NCBI RefSeq assembly: GCF_963678635.1
Contig: NC_087063.1
Coordinates: forward strand, 5,308,580-5,372,579
Reading direction: 5' to 3'
Source of the DNA: Symsagittifera roscoffensis
Lineage: Eukaryota; Xenacoelomorpha; Acoela; Convolutidae
DNA: 64,000 nucleotides
Shown here: in pieces, positions 20,785-32,025 of the stretch
Position numbering within the stretch: position 1 is the first letter of the stretch
Layout: each line of letters opens with the position of its first letter
Notes under the pieces: model-generated
The model's input: only the letters and a program-made list of their open reading frames with translations
Told to the model about the DNA's origin: nothing
Database searches by the model: none
Program-made: the position numbers and the translations under genes

Positions 20785-23700
20785 TCATCTCAACCTAATT
20801 CATTCGCAAATACAAACAAAAAACCTTTTCGAGCATCTCTTATAATTAGATTAGATTTACTGTTCAGAAGGCAAAAAGATCTTTAAAAAATTCTCTAAAA
20901 TTGAAATTAAAATTAGTTCAAAAGCGCCTTTTAATAGATTTTGGGGGTTAATAGAATTTTTGCTCCAGAAATCAATTTCTGCTGTATTTGATTTTCCGAG
21001 TTCTCCAAAATAACACAAAAAGGTCCTGTTTTGTCCACACTTCTTGAGCCACAGGTAAATTAATGAAAAAAACGTGGGACCTTTTAGGTAGACTGGGGGT
21101 CGAATGGCTGAGGTAGACGCCTTCAAAAAGTTTGGGCTGGATGTTTTGATTTTCTAGGCTATCTTTGACACTCAAATTTTGCAAAATCAGATCTGCTTAA
21201 CAATCTCTACTCCTTTCAAGAAAGGGGGGAATTATTAAGTAGACCAAAATGGTCGTTTTTTTTTACCAATCATAATGCAGCAAGATTAGAATTCTCAATA
21301 GAAATCTCAGTGCTAACTTACGGTATTTCTTTATAGGGGTGGATATTTTTATATTCTTAAGTAGGTACCATAGGGGAGAGATTGTTAAGTAAATCCCTAA
21401 AAACAAAATTTTAATGTTTTCAGCATAAAAAATCAAATAGCTATGAAACGAAAACAACTTTTTATGGATTTTTTGTAGAAAGAAAATAATTACAGTGAGA
21501 AAAAATGGTCACAATCAAATGGATTTATGAGTTTTTAATGGATTTTTTAAAACGGATTTAATTAACCATATAATTCATTACTGCTTCAAATTAGGCCAAT
21601 AACCCATTATGTAGACAATTTTTTTATTCATTTTTTTTACCCAGAAGATTGCGTTGCTAAAACGCCGAACAAAATTCAATTAAAAAATTTGTTGTTACAA
21701 AAAGGACAAACCACGAAAAACTCAGAAGTAACCACTTGATTAGAGACATCGCAAAAGGATACTATAACAAATTGAAGACCACAAATGGAAGACAAGTCTG
21801 GAAACATAAAGTGCTATAGCAGCATCGGGGTCATAAAAACTGCTCAGATTTTAAGTAATTAAAAAACCAAAATGTTCGTTTCAAATGAAACTTTTGATTT
21901 TTCGGCTGTCATAAAAAATTTCTGGCTTCGGGACAAAGAAAATAATCAGATTTAGCCAACCAGAATTCAGAGCAATTGTCACAATTTTCAGTCGACATAA
22001 ATAAGATGAATTAACCAAAACAAAAATAAGTTTTTAGTAAAAATTTTCAATTTTGTTTTCTAAAAAACCTGCCCTGTTTTCCCTAGGCTAAAAATATATA
22101 AAAACTACTGCGTTCATATCCATCGGCTCAAAATTTTTTGTCAGAAATCGGCTAAACCGCAAAATGATTGCATTCATATCAACCAAACCAATCAGTGCGA
22201 TCAGTGTTTTGTTTTCCTCCTTTATGCATTGAATGTTACAAAAGAGCAAAAATTAGGAACTTAGACGGAATAAATTAAAAAACGCTTTATAAAAGAAAAA
22301 AAATTACCAGAGTTGGTCAAATTTGCATTTTGTTAAGCAATTCTTTACAAAAAGAACATTTGTCAAAGTTTTAGTGAAATTTGCATCAAAAATAGTGAAA
22401 AATTTTCCTAAAATAGGTCTCAGATTTTACAATTTAATACTGTTTAAAGATTGCGAGAAAATGCAGTCTGAGAACTCTACAACAGCAACGAGGGTCCATT
22501 GATCACAATCAATCATAGTGACATTCTATATTCACAACTATACAAAACAAAATAACTGGTTATAATCCATTTAAAATGAATTTTAATCCCAAAAACTTTT
22601 CGTCAATTCAAATTTCATCCCAATCAAGTCAGGCAATCTTCCTCACTTATCCACATTCCAGTCTATAAACATATTAGTTTTCCAAGTTTTTATCATCCGT
22701 CATATTTTTTTCCAACGATCAAGTACTGTAAACAAACAGCTAAGTTTAGAGATTTATCACTTTGACAAATTCAAGTTTCTGATGAGTTTGATTCAGGTGG
22801 TGTGAAAAAGTCTTACCTTGTCTATCTGAGAAAAGTTTAAACCAGGTAATTTCTGACATAGTGTGGTTAAAAATGCTTTTCCAGATCAGGAACCAATTCG
22901 GTCTTAAAAACAATTTATGCTACTTTCATGGGTGTTACTGCAGATTTTCGGCTCTCAGCTATTATAATTTTTGAATGGAAATGCGAAAACATTTTGCGCA
23001 AATTGTCTTGAAATTGCAATAATATACACCTGAATTTGCATTTAATTCTGTCCAATCTTGTAGAGGACAAAATGAATTGGAACATTTCTGAATGAAAAAA
23101 TATAATATATTCGTCCACTAACCGCGCTATCACTGAACAATCAAAGGGAGGAAATCCTTACAAAAAAAAACAATTTTTTCAAAATTTTGGTATAATTTGC
23201 ATTAAAAATGGAGCAAGAGTTTTTTATGTTTCGATGAAAATATAAAAAGACCGTCACCAAGTTGGAATTTGACTCATTTTGACCCCCATCCCATTGTTTA
23301 AAACGTTCATTTTCTGCTCGAGGTCAAATGTTCAAAGTCTCTGCTATTTTGCGTATGAGGATTTGAATTTTTTCTTTTATTTGAAACCTCCTGTATATCA
23401 AAATTTGAGTATTTTTACAAGCTTATTTTTTATTCCAAATTTTCGTTCAAAATTTTGTTTTAAAACCCTGTGTTTTAAAACAATTGTGAGTTCAGATATT
23501 TAAACTTTTTGATTAGAACAGATATAAGCTTTTCTATCTGAGGCGTGGCATGATGAAAAATATATTTGAAGACTCTTTTATAAAACTTGAAAATTTTGAA
23601 AAACTTTTTGAGTTTTTTGAAATTCGGTTCTGTGGCGAAACTAAGAATTCGTTACAACTTCAGAAGTTTAAAATTTGTCGGCTCTTTTGATGACGTTTTG

Positions 23701-23954
23701 GTGGCAACGTCTAATTATTTGAAACTCAAGAAAAAACGAAAAACTGAGGTAAGACAAAAAATATTTTGAAAGAAGTATGGGTAAAACATTTTCGAGATGT
23801 AAAAAAAACATAAATCACTTTAGAAGCGAGTCGAATAATATGACTCCTTATAAATTCAAAAAAAAAAGATCTCATGCTTCTCGAGAAAATCGTATAGGGT
23901 TCATACTTGCGCTTCATGGTGAATCTAATCCTTTGAAGTCTTATCTAAAATCGT
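20785..23954. other. no supported gene; small shared motifs
   Basis: A motif AAGTAGGTACCATAGGGGAG plus AGATTGTTAAGTAAATC (21358-21395) recurs shortened at 21228-21252 and, inverted, at about 56001-56037. 22228-22270 resembles the 4344 duplication unit, and 21520-21600 has S1-like ATGGATTT runs. The minus-strand frames 20857-21184 have a more even residue mix than most but lack a clear start, family or splice context. Confidence 0.45.
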
Positions 23955-24050
23955 TTCTATTTTTGTTTCTGTTTTTGGAAAATTTCTGGAAAATTTCTGG
24001 AAATTTTTGTTTCTATTTTTAGAATGTTTCTATTTTTGGAAAAAAAACTT
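23955..24050. repeat. low-complexity TTTCTATTTTTG / GGAAAATTTCT repeats
   Basis: Short tandem reiterations of GTTTCTATTTTT and GGAAAATTTCT. Confidence 0.8.
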
Positions 24051-24149
24051 TAAAAAAACTTTTGATCTAGAAAAACTTTTGATTCATTGAGACAATTTTC
24101 GAATTTTCATCATTTGAGCTAGGTATTTTTGATTGGATTTTTTAAGGTA

Positions 24150-24330
24150 CAGTCTGAAAGGTATTGATGTCTTGGGCTCAAATCTTAAAGACCTTTAACC
24201 ATTGTACATTTTGATTTTGGTAAGTATACGGTTTTGAAAACTGGCCATTTTGTGATTATTTATGGTGCCATATTTTAAGTGATAATAAGCGGCGGTTCAA
24301 TCCAGTTCAGATTTTGTTCCTTTAGTTCCT
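24150..24330 (+). repeat. old relic of the H1 family
   Basis: GAAAGGTATTGATGTCTTGG and GCTCAAATCTTAAAG, then GGCCATTTTG and AATAAGCGGCGGTTCAATCC, follow the order of an H1 first half. The ends are lost. Confidence 0.45.
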
Positions 24331-24538
24331 ATTTTTTCTTAATAATAAGTTAATAGACGCTAAATTCATCACTTTTTTCTTTACATAAGGTTGGGATCAG
24401 TTTTTCAAAAAATTCTTCTAAAAAAGATTTCATTGTGCAGTCTTTTTTATTTTTACCCGAGTTGCTCATGATACAAAATGAACTGAACGAAACAAATATC
24501 ATAGGTTAGTTATTTAGCAGAACGACTCTTAACCTCAA

Positions 24539-24785
24539 CAAGACTGCTCGTATCAGGGCGACGCAGTAATAACCTGGAAAATTTAAATATAATAAAAAAA
24601 ATTATTATTTTTTCTAAAATATTAAGACTTTTTGCAAAAACCATCCCCCTACACGCCATGTTAAGTACATAGTGATAGATTTTGCTCCTAATAACAAATC
24701 ATTTATGGCATATAATCTTCCTTGAACCAATTTGCTACGGTTTCTAAGACGGATTAAACCTGGCTTGCATGTTAGTAGTGATAAA
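24539..24785 (-). mobile_element. H1 element, truncated after the centre, with 3'-end deletion
   Basis: It starts CAAGACTGCTCGTATCAGGG and jumps from the hairpin (CAGGGCGACG) to the CAGTAATAACC block, deleting the inverted terminus. It keeps ATCCCCCTACACGCCATG and TTTCTAAGACGGATTAAACC, then homology stops. Confidence 0.75.
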
Positions 24786-25579
24786 AAACAACTAAATTAA
24801 ATTGATAAATCATGATAACCTTCTGAGTTTGATTTTTGTGTCCTGATTAAGTTTTGATTAAGAAAAACTACATGCAGCTTTTTTATATATAACTTCGACT
24901 ATAAAAAGATAATTGTTGCGCCTAATATAGCAAAATTTGGATCACTTAGGCTGTCTGAAAGTAGTTTGAAAATTTAATGAGTAAAACATTCGGTTGCCTG
25001 CGCACGGGTTAATGGACAGTCGAAAACATTGCCCAAAAATTATCTCATCTTAGCATTTTTAGTTTGAGTACTAAAAAAGTTTTCGTAATGGTTTTGAAAA
25101 TTTGGTAGTCACGTACGTACGCTTGCGCAGCGCAACCCTTGGCTGCCTACAAGAGGGGCGTCGCCATTTTCCATCCGCCTTAATTTTTGTCAACGAGGCT
25201 GAAATGCGAAAAAAGTCAAATTTGGAAATTTTGTTAAATTGACAAAATCTACGTTTTTAATCAAATTGTTTCAAACACTGCGAAAAAACAAATAACCTCA
25301 TTTTTCGATCAATATTAATTCCTTGAGAACTCATACTCTGAGGAAAAATTTAAACTGAGTTTTTGACAAAAAACTGTAACCCACTCTTTTACAAACTGCT
25401 CAATCGCCAAAATGTTGCGGAAAAATTTTACTGCACCCTGAAAAGTTTTCATGCTCAGCCATTAGAATTGTTTTTGTTTTTCAAAGAACTTCATAATTTT
25501 TGATGCCACAAAGCCCAACGTTTGATATGTTTTTCAAAAATCATTACATTGGGAACAAGAATTAAATTCAAAAAGTCGA

Positions 25580-26182
25580 TCAAAAATTGAAAAAAGTAAC
25601 AATGTTTGAAGCTTGCAACCCTACTGTATCTATGAAAAACCACACAAAAGCATTGTTTTTGTTATATTCATGCAGTTTTAAGCTCTTGATAGAATGCAAT
25701 TCACAAGTTTTTTTTGCGATGGATCTAATATTTTCTATAGCATGAGCTTTCCTGGAAAACAAAGCACAAAAATAACCCTCGAAGTTGTTGGTTTGATCGG
25801 TAAAAAAGATGTAGCAAATAATAGTTAAACTGAAAAAAGCTGTCTTCAGAAGGAGTAGTTAAATGCCGAGGAGGAAAAGCATTGGAAAATTTCAAACAGA
25901 TCTGAAAATTGAGGGAGGAGAATGATTTGAAAGCAGTATGGAAGCAGATCTGAAAATTGAGGGAGGAGAATGATTTGAAAGCATCATAGATAGAATTTTT
26001 CTTGAGTTGTGAAAAAACACCTTTTTAGATACGCAGCAAATACATTAGATGAATTATACTTCCAAATGAATCATCTAGTGATTTCAATGCGATGCAGAGC
26101 GAATCTACTGAATCAATATCTTTGATGTTTTATCTATTTGCCCTGGATTGGGTTGCTATATAAAAAGAGCAAATTGAATCAC
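25580..26182 (-). pseudogene. broken counterpart of the copy B small secreted protein gene
   Basis: Aligned to 29462-30504, the start codon is GTG instead of ATG (26180-26182), a TAG interrupts the signal-peptide region nine codons on, and further stops and indels follow. The donor-like GGAA|GTATAA (26060/26059) and an acceptor TTTTCCAG before 25751 are kept. From the acceptor a frame stays open to 25580 (KAHAIENIRSIAKK...), but its sequence does not match copy B in frame. It is judged a pseudogene, or a non-coding duplicate if the copy B gene is not real. Confidence 0.35.
25897..25985. repeat. 48-bp tandem duplication inside copy A
   Basis: CAGATCTGAAAATTGAGGGA plus GGAGAATGATTTGAAAGCA occurs at 25897 and 25945. 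Copy B has a single, diverged version near 29677. Confidence 0.9.
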
Positions 26183-26245
26183 AATTCAAGTTCTGACTAA
26201 TGATCTAAAATAACAAACCCAAATATTAGCCTTTTCTGTGTAACA

Positions 26246-26559
26246 ACGCAAATATAGTTCCGAAAAGGCAATCGCATCATTAATAACGCATGATTTAATT
26301 TATTTACTTTCTTTTAACTTTTTGTTTTGGATGCCTACAGCATGAGCAGATTTTGTTGGAAGGGCACGAGATACAAATTTTTTTGATATTCAACCTCCTC
26401 GCCGTCCAATCTTATGGTGCAAATCTTCAAAAATTGCCCAACATTGCTTTTTTAACCATTTTTTTTTTCAAATTAACACGGAGAATTTTTTTGGACGATC
26501 TTATAAATTATTACGTGACCAAACTGTTCACTGAATAGGCGCACAATTTTGTGTCTGCA
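26246..26559. other. no supported gene
   Basis: An acceptor-like TGGATGCCTACAG (ending 26340) opens a frame with a hydrophobic run (IFLIFNLLAVQSYG) reaching 26538. It has no upstream exon or family support and probably arose by chance. Confidence 0.35.
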
Positions 26560-27085
26560 TGTTCTTGGATTCCAGAGACAAATCTTTAAACATGTTCCAA
26601 ATGTAAGTGGATTCCACTTACAAAAATTTCGTGGATTTCTAGTACAAATACCTGTAAGGTAAATTTTGTCGGCACATTTGTTTTGTTGCGGATTCCGCAA
26701 CAAGCAAATATAGCTAGTTGTTCTGGATTCCGCAACTGTAAGTGGATTGCGCAAAATGTAAGTGGAAACCCCAAAATGTAAGTGGAATCCGCAAATTTAA
26801 TTGGAATCAGCAATTAAAATGCTGATTCCACTTACAATTTGCGCATTCCGCTTTCAGTTGTGGATTCCGCAACCGCTAAATGTAACTATACGCATTTCTT
26901 ATTTGTTTGTGGATTCCACAAACTGTTCTGGATTCCGCAAATTCGCCTATTTTTGGAGCGATTTTGAGTGGTACAATGTTTTAAGTGTTTGTTTGTGGAA
27001 CCCAACACAGCAATGAAGATAAAAAAGAGTAGCAATTTTGCGAATTCCGCGATAAATCTGATTTTGGCTTGTTGCGGAATCCGTT
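26560..27085. repeat. cluster of GTGGATTCCGCAA motifs in both orientations
   Basis: About fifteen matches to TGGATTCCGCAA or its inverse fall in 520 bp, irregularly spaced. Three consecutive 20-bp units beginning GTAAGTGGA lie at about 26739-26800. Frames through it encode repeated RNP or WNP residues on the minus strand purely because the motif recurs. Single related motifs sit at 54370 and 63285. Confidence 0.7.
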
Positions 27086-28645
27086 TACAATGCACAAAAT
27101 GCACAGCTTGACCTCGTAAGGAAGGTCATCAAAAATTTGACAAAAAAATATTTACATGCAATTTACATCATTTATCAAAGCAATTTAGGTTAATGCACAT
27201 CTAATCGCTTATATAAGCAATAGTAAAAAAGAACAGTTCTTGAAATCTTGAGTTTTTGATTGCATTTCCGGAGGTAGTTATGGCTATAAACTCCATCCAA
27301 CATTTCACTATTTTCCAAATTTTGCAACGTAACCAAAAATGATGGTTTTTACAATTAATACCGCAATTTTTTTCGTTTAGTTTGCCTCAACCGAACGAAA
27401 ATTGTTTTGAATCCAATAAACTCTCACGACCTAATATAAAAACCTGAAAAAATCGCAGGTTTTATCTTTCAGGTGGTAAGACCAATTCCGTCGAACATAA
27501 TCAGATAATACATCAAAATTTTATACCGATGAATAAAAATTTCCAAGGAACATCAAGGAAAAAGTTCAAACCGAGTATAAGCCTTTTTACCTCTTTTAAA
27601 AATCAGAAATTTTGACGGAATAATTTGTACCCATGAAAGGTATTACAAACCTTATTCCTTTAAATGTCAGAAAAAATAGGCGAGAAATGGAAAAAGAAAA
27701 ATGCTGACCCTAAAAACACACAATCTAATTATAGGACAAAACAAAGCAGCAAGTCAAAACAAAAATTACAAACTTGTCATTTTGATGGAAGTTTTTTGTA
27801 CGCCTGATAGGTATTAAAGTGTTGAGAAAAATTTTGAGAAAAACACTTCGATCTTACTAAATCTACTTTAATTTCACGTTATTTTAGCATTAATTTCCTC
27901 TCCTTGCTGCCTTTTTTACTTAATTCAATCACCCATGATTAAGAAATCAATAAGAATTTATAAATATAATTTAGCTACATAGCAGTTGAAAAAATTTTGC
28001 ATCAATTTATAGAATGCAAGGAGGGGCAAAAATTATTGCTGAAAATTAATCCTTGCTAGCAACAAAGTCCGTGTATGCTTGATTATGGAATTAGCTTCTG
28101 GTAATTAATGAGCTATTATGTACAATGGGGGGGGATTATGAGGAAGGAGTTGAGTGAAAGAGCTAAAAAGATGAAAGGAAAGCTAACAATCAACGCTCAG
28201 CCATCCCCATAAACTCCGAATCCAGTTGCAATGTTCCAAATTCAATCTAGCTGAAAACAACCTTGAATGTTTTTGCAATACTTTGATTTATTATAGATAT
28301 TAGCAAATAATTTATGAGAGCATAATTATTCAAATTATTTTGAAGAACAGCAGACAAGTCGTTAGTGATTTATTAGCCTTCAAATCTGCATATTTCTCTC
28401 CTAACTTTTGGAATAGAATGAGATCGGAACAAAACGCTTGTTTTTTTTAGCTCATTTGTCATTAACCATAATGACACTTTTATTAAAACGAAGACATCTT
28501 TCTGGTCATACGAGCTCTGATAATGATGCTAATTGAGGTGCCGACTAACAATCTGTGAACACCATTTGATTCTATAATGGTCGAAAATGAAAAGTTTTGA
28601 GTTGAACAAGTTGAAAGTTTTGATTTTTTAACGTGCTGATATTGT
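27086..28645. other. no gene seen
   Basis: AT-rich. A G8 run lies at 28127, followed by a mildly purine-rich patch (28138-28190). No coding-like frame or repeat match was noticed. Confidence 0.5.
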
Positions 28646-28860
28646 TGTTCCGTGTTTCGTGAAAGTTCTCTGAAAAAATTACTTTGAAAAAATTTTTCAC
28701 TTGTGATAATTTTTTGAAAATTATGGGGGTTTACAGATTGCTGTTTTTGGCCAATTTGGTACTATTAACGCGCGATACAATTTTTCATGTTATTACTGAC
28801 CCATAGACCTTAAAAAGCAATCGAAACATTCAGGGCTTCGCCCTGATACGCGCAGTCTTG
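28646..28860 (+). mobile_element. H1 element with large internal deletion
   Basis: The 5' end TGTTCCGTGTTTCG is degraded. The sequence jumps from the central ACGCGCGATACAATTTTTC to GTTATTACTGACCCATAGAC, then the intact hairpin CAGGGCTTCGCCCTG and end GCAGTCTTG. Confidence 0.8.
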
Positions 28861-29461
28861 TAATCCTTTCTTCTTGATGGTTGAAAAATGAGCAGGCGCG
28901 GCCGTGTGTTTGGTCAACGCAAACCTTGGTCTCCTACGAGATCGAAGTCTCAAGTTTCTACCGTCCGCCCTAAATTTCTAAAGAGTAGAGTACAGGAATG
29001 TAAAAAACAAACAAGTAAATTCTAAGAACACATCAGATTTAAAAAAAAAATTAAATATGAGTGTTTCACACAGCGTAAAAATGTATTTACCACGTTTATT
29101 CGAGAAAAGTTCAATCTTTGGTAAATCTTAATTTGAGTGGTAAAAATAGTTTTCCAGGCCACGATTATAATAAACTTTAAAATTAAAGTTTCTTAATTTC
29201 AAAGCTGGTATTTCCAGAGCTTTTGCTTTCGGTTATATTCATTTTTTGAATAAAATTTTTGTAAAAGTTCAGCAAAAAAATCTTCAAAAATTACATTTAA
29301 AAAAACAATTACAACAGAAATTTACTATTAAATTTGTGAGTCGTATACAGGGCAAAATTATACAGAAGCATTGAGAATTAATGATGTAACGCAATCCTAT
29401 ACAAACCGCATAATCAGTGAAATTTCAATGGCGGAAAAGTCTTTCTGCGCACAGAAAGACA

Positions 29462-30504
29462 TCAAGTACATGTTTTTGAAAGATACCAAGAACAACATTT
29501 TAACACAATTTTTTGTAGCAAAGCCAAAAAGATTTTCCGGCATTTTCTAGAGAAAAAGCAAAAAAGATACCCTCAAAATTGTTGTTTTGATTGATCGGAA
29601 AGAGATCGTAAATGATTTTAAAACTGAAGAGACCAATTTTTTGAAAAAGGGTAAAGATCTGAAAAGTTCAGAGAAGATCTGAAACTGAGATAGGAGAAAG
29701 ATATTATAGCAGCATAGCTAGAATCCTTCTGAGATGTGAACAAAATAATTGTTCCGACTTTCGATACGAAAGTAACGGAATATTTGTGCTCGGGGTGGGT
29801 TTTTTTTCTTCAGACAAATTTCGACTTTTTAACTAGCCATTTTTGACGAAATTTTTTTTTATCACTCAAAAGGTATTGTTGTCCTGAGCTCAAATTTGAA
29901 AAGATATTTCACCTGTGATCATTTTTCGTAAAGTTATGAGGGTTTAGAGATTGCCATTTTGGCCATTTTGACCAATTTGGGACAATTAACGCGCGATATA
30001 ATTCGAGCTATTAACGCGTAAGCGGAGAGTTAATCCGTCTTAGAAATCGTTCTAAATTGGTTAAAAGAAGCTTATTCGCCATAATTGGTTTGTAACAAGG
30101 AGTAAAATCTATCCTTTTGTACTTTGTATGGCGTGTGAGGGGATGATTTTCATAAACAATTTCAAATTTTAGAAGAAAAAAAATTATTTATTTACTTTTT
30201 CTTACATTTAGTTTTTTAAAGTTATAACTGCTCCATAAACCTTAAAAGGCAGTCGGAACATTCAGGGCTTCGCCCTGACACGAGCAGTCTTGTTATTACT
30301 TTGGAATCGAAGCGATTACATAAAAATATACAAGGGAATAGTAAAGAAGAAGCTTTCATACTTCTCGATCAAATTACCTAGTGATTTCAATGGCGCTGCA
30401 GAGCGAATCTGATGAATCAAAAGCTTTAAAGTGATATCTGAAGAATCCTTAATATTTGCACCGGATCGGATTACTAGCAATATAAAAAGAACAAATCTAA
30501 TCAT
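29462..30504 (-). CDS. putative two-exon gene for a small secreted protein
   Basis: Exon 1 is 30504-30362: ATG, then a hydrophobic signal-peptide-like start (MIRFVLFILLVIRSG) and a helix-prone segment (DITLKLLIHQIRSAAPLKSL), ending at a donor GAGAA|GTATGA. An acceptor TTTTTCTCTAG precedes 29546; exon 2 is 29546-29462 and stays in phase to TGA, adding a basic part with four cysteines, two adjacent. The predicted length is 75 residues. The intron holds an H1 element on the opposite strand. Copy A preserves the exon 1 region and donor but has lost the frame. Without splicing, the exon 1 frame runs on to a stop at 30316 (62 residues). No family is recognised; chance remains possible. Confidence 0.3.
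29750..30292 (+). mobile_element. H1 element, near-consensus copy
   Basis: All hallmarks are intact: TGTTCCGACT start, hairpin ACTTTCGATACGAAAGT, central GCGCGATATAATTCGAGC (one mismatch), AGTCGGAACA before hairpin CAGGGCTTCGCCCTG, end GCAGTCTTG. It is inserted between two T residues with no longer flanking duplication. It lies in the predicted intron of the 29462-30504 gene. Confidence 0.9.
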
Positions 30505-30565
30505 AGTTCAAACTCTAACTAATAATCCAAATGTACAGACCTTATTTTTTTCTTTCTAACAAGGT

Positions 30566-31537
30566 AAAATATATTTCTACTACATAGGTTACCGCAGATA
30601 TAAACAATGAAAAAAAGGCTTAAGCCTCTGAGAAAAAACTGCTTAAACCCCATTTTTGCCTGCATTTAATTTTTCATTTGTTCTGGCTTTAAACAACTAT
30701 CCAACTTTTTCTTGATATCTGAACTTTCCCTCCATTTGTAACATCAACTGAAAAGTGACAAATTTTACATCTCATCTGAATCAATTAGTTAGCCTCAATT
30801 GAACTAGGATCATTTTTGAACGGAAATGAATCGCCGCCTACGTTGCGTGAGAAAAAATCTGTAAACTTTGCGCAACGATTGAGGTTGGTCAATTTTGCAT
30901 TTTTAAAACCCTCGCATCCACAGAATTTTTTCAGGTTTGATATTTTTCAGATGGCATGATCATTTCACTAGATAAAATCTGCTTTAAATATCGAAATTGA
31001 ACATCGATGGAAATTATTCCTCGGTAATATTCAGAAAAAAATCATATCGACTGCAAACACTTCGACTTCCCACAAAAGTCGGTAATAAACAAACAGACGA
31101 GAAAATGAAAAAAGCAAAGTACCTATCAAAGGGTAGTCAGGGGGGTCGAGTTTACAATGTTTATTTGGTTTATATTTCGTAGATTCAGTGATCCATGAAA
31201 TTTGCAATGTTTTGCTTGCATCAATTTATATATAAAAAACAAGGAGCATGTTTTGCGAATAGCATGTCTTTACCCTTTTTTGAGAGATTTCAGGAATTTT
31301 TTGGTTGGGTTAAGAAAGATCCGCCGGTGAATTTTGGCAAATTTTCAATAACAATTCATCGGAGAAAAAAACTCGCAGACATCGTGATTTATTCTACGTG
31401 CATACGAAAATTCCATCGCTCATTACTAGACTTTGTTTTAATATTTTTCACGATGAATTTTGAGAAGGTTGTTGAATGAAAAAATACAGGTTGCTGCTAA
31501 ATTTGTTTGACTCAGCTGAACTAATTCAATATGTGGT
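30566..31537. other. no supported gene
   Basis: An H1 relic trace is at 30787-30850 (TAGCCTCAATTGAAC, GAATCGCCGCC). An ATG frame at 31195-31479 (94 residues, including KDPPVNFGKFSITIHRRKKL) is the more protein-like of the frames here but has no splice or family support. Confidence 0.4.
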
Positions 31538-31737
31538 NNNNNNNNNNNNNNNNNNNNNNNNNNNNNNNNNNNNNNNNNNNNNNNNNNNNNNNNNNNNNNN
31601 NNNNNNNNNNNNNNNNNNNNNNNNNNNNNNNNNNNNNNNNNNNNNNNNNNNNNNNNNNNNNNNNNNNNNNNNNNNNNNNNNNNNNNNNNNNNNNNNNNNN
31701 NNNNNNNNNNNNNNNNNNNNNNNNNNNNNNNNNNNNN
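31538..31737. other. assembly gap, 200 N
   Basis: A run of exactly 200 N, probably a gap of estimated or default size; frames crossing it are meaningless. Confidence 0.99.
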
Positions 31738-31804
31738 GGTGGAAGGTCGAAGACAAAATGGGCGAAAAATAATGGGATTATAAACAAAGGAATATAAGAA
31801 AAAT

Positions 31805-32025
31805 AATCGATTAAATGAATTTTACTGCAAAACAATTAATTTAGAAAATCGGATAAAATTAATCGCTTACAATCGATTAGAATGTATAATAATTGATTAT
31901 ATTTGATTCCAAAAAGAGAGATTACTTTCCATTAATGTTTGATTAAAATCAAATTTTTTTATCAATTTTTGTAAGACTGTTGCTAAAATCATATTATAAT
32001 CGATTATGAAACTGGATGCGGTAAC
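31805..32025. repeat. S1 GATTA-rich repeat
   Basis: TAATCGATTAAATG, TACAATCGATTAGAATG, AATTGATTATATTTG and ATTATAATCGATTATG lead to ATGAAACTGGATGCGGTAAC, the family's right-hand edge. Confidence 0.6.

Larger units (their letters stand above)
25088..26245. repeat. segmental duplication, copy A (partner 28876-30565)
   Basis: Collinear but diverged with copy B. Shared blocks include CCTTGG with CCTAC and AAGA or GAGA (25138), CGAAGTTGTTGGTTTGATCG (25780), AGATCTGAAAATTGAGGGAG (25898), GTGATTTCAATGCGATGCAG with GAGCGAATCT (26078) and TATATAAAAAGAGCAAATTG (26158). The best-conserved part surrounds the putative first exon of the copy B gene. Confidence 0.7.
28876..30565. repeat. segmental duplication, copy B (partner 25088-26245)
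   Basis: Shares the blocks listed for copy A, in the same order. It is about 500 bp longer, mainly because an H1 element (29750-30292) is inserted at a place where copy A has none. An H1 fragment lies just before both copies. Confidence 0.7.

Noticed and set aside
20857-21184. Overlapping minus-strand frames of 89 and 70 codons
   Set aside because: Two frames open over the same stretch, neither with a motif, partner exon or conserved copy.
26473-27104. Several overlapping frames encoding repeated RNP/WNP residues
   Set aside because: The periodicity comes from the GGATTCCGCAA word read in different frames, and both strands are open.
31476-31835. Open frames of about 100 codons
   Set aside because: They span the 200-N gap.
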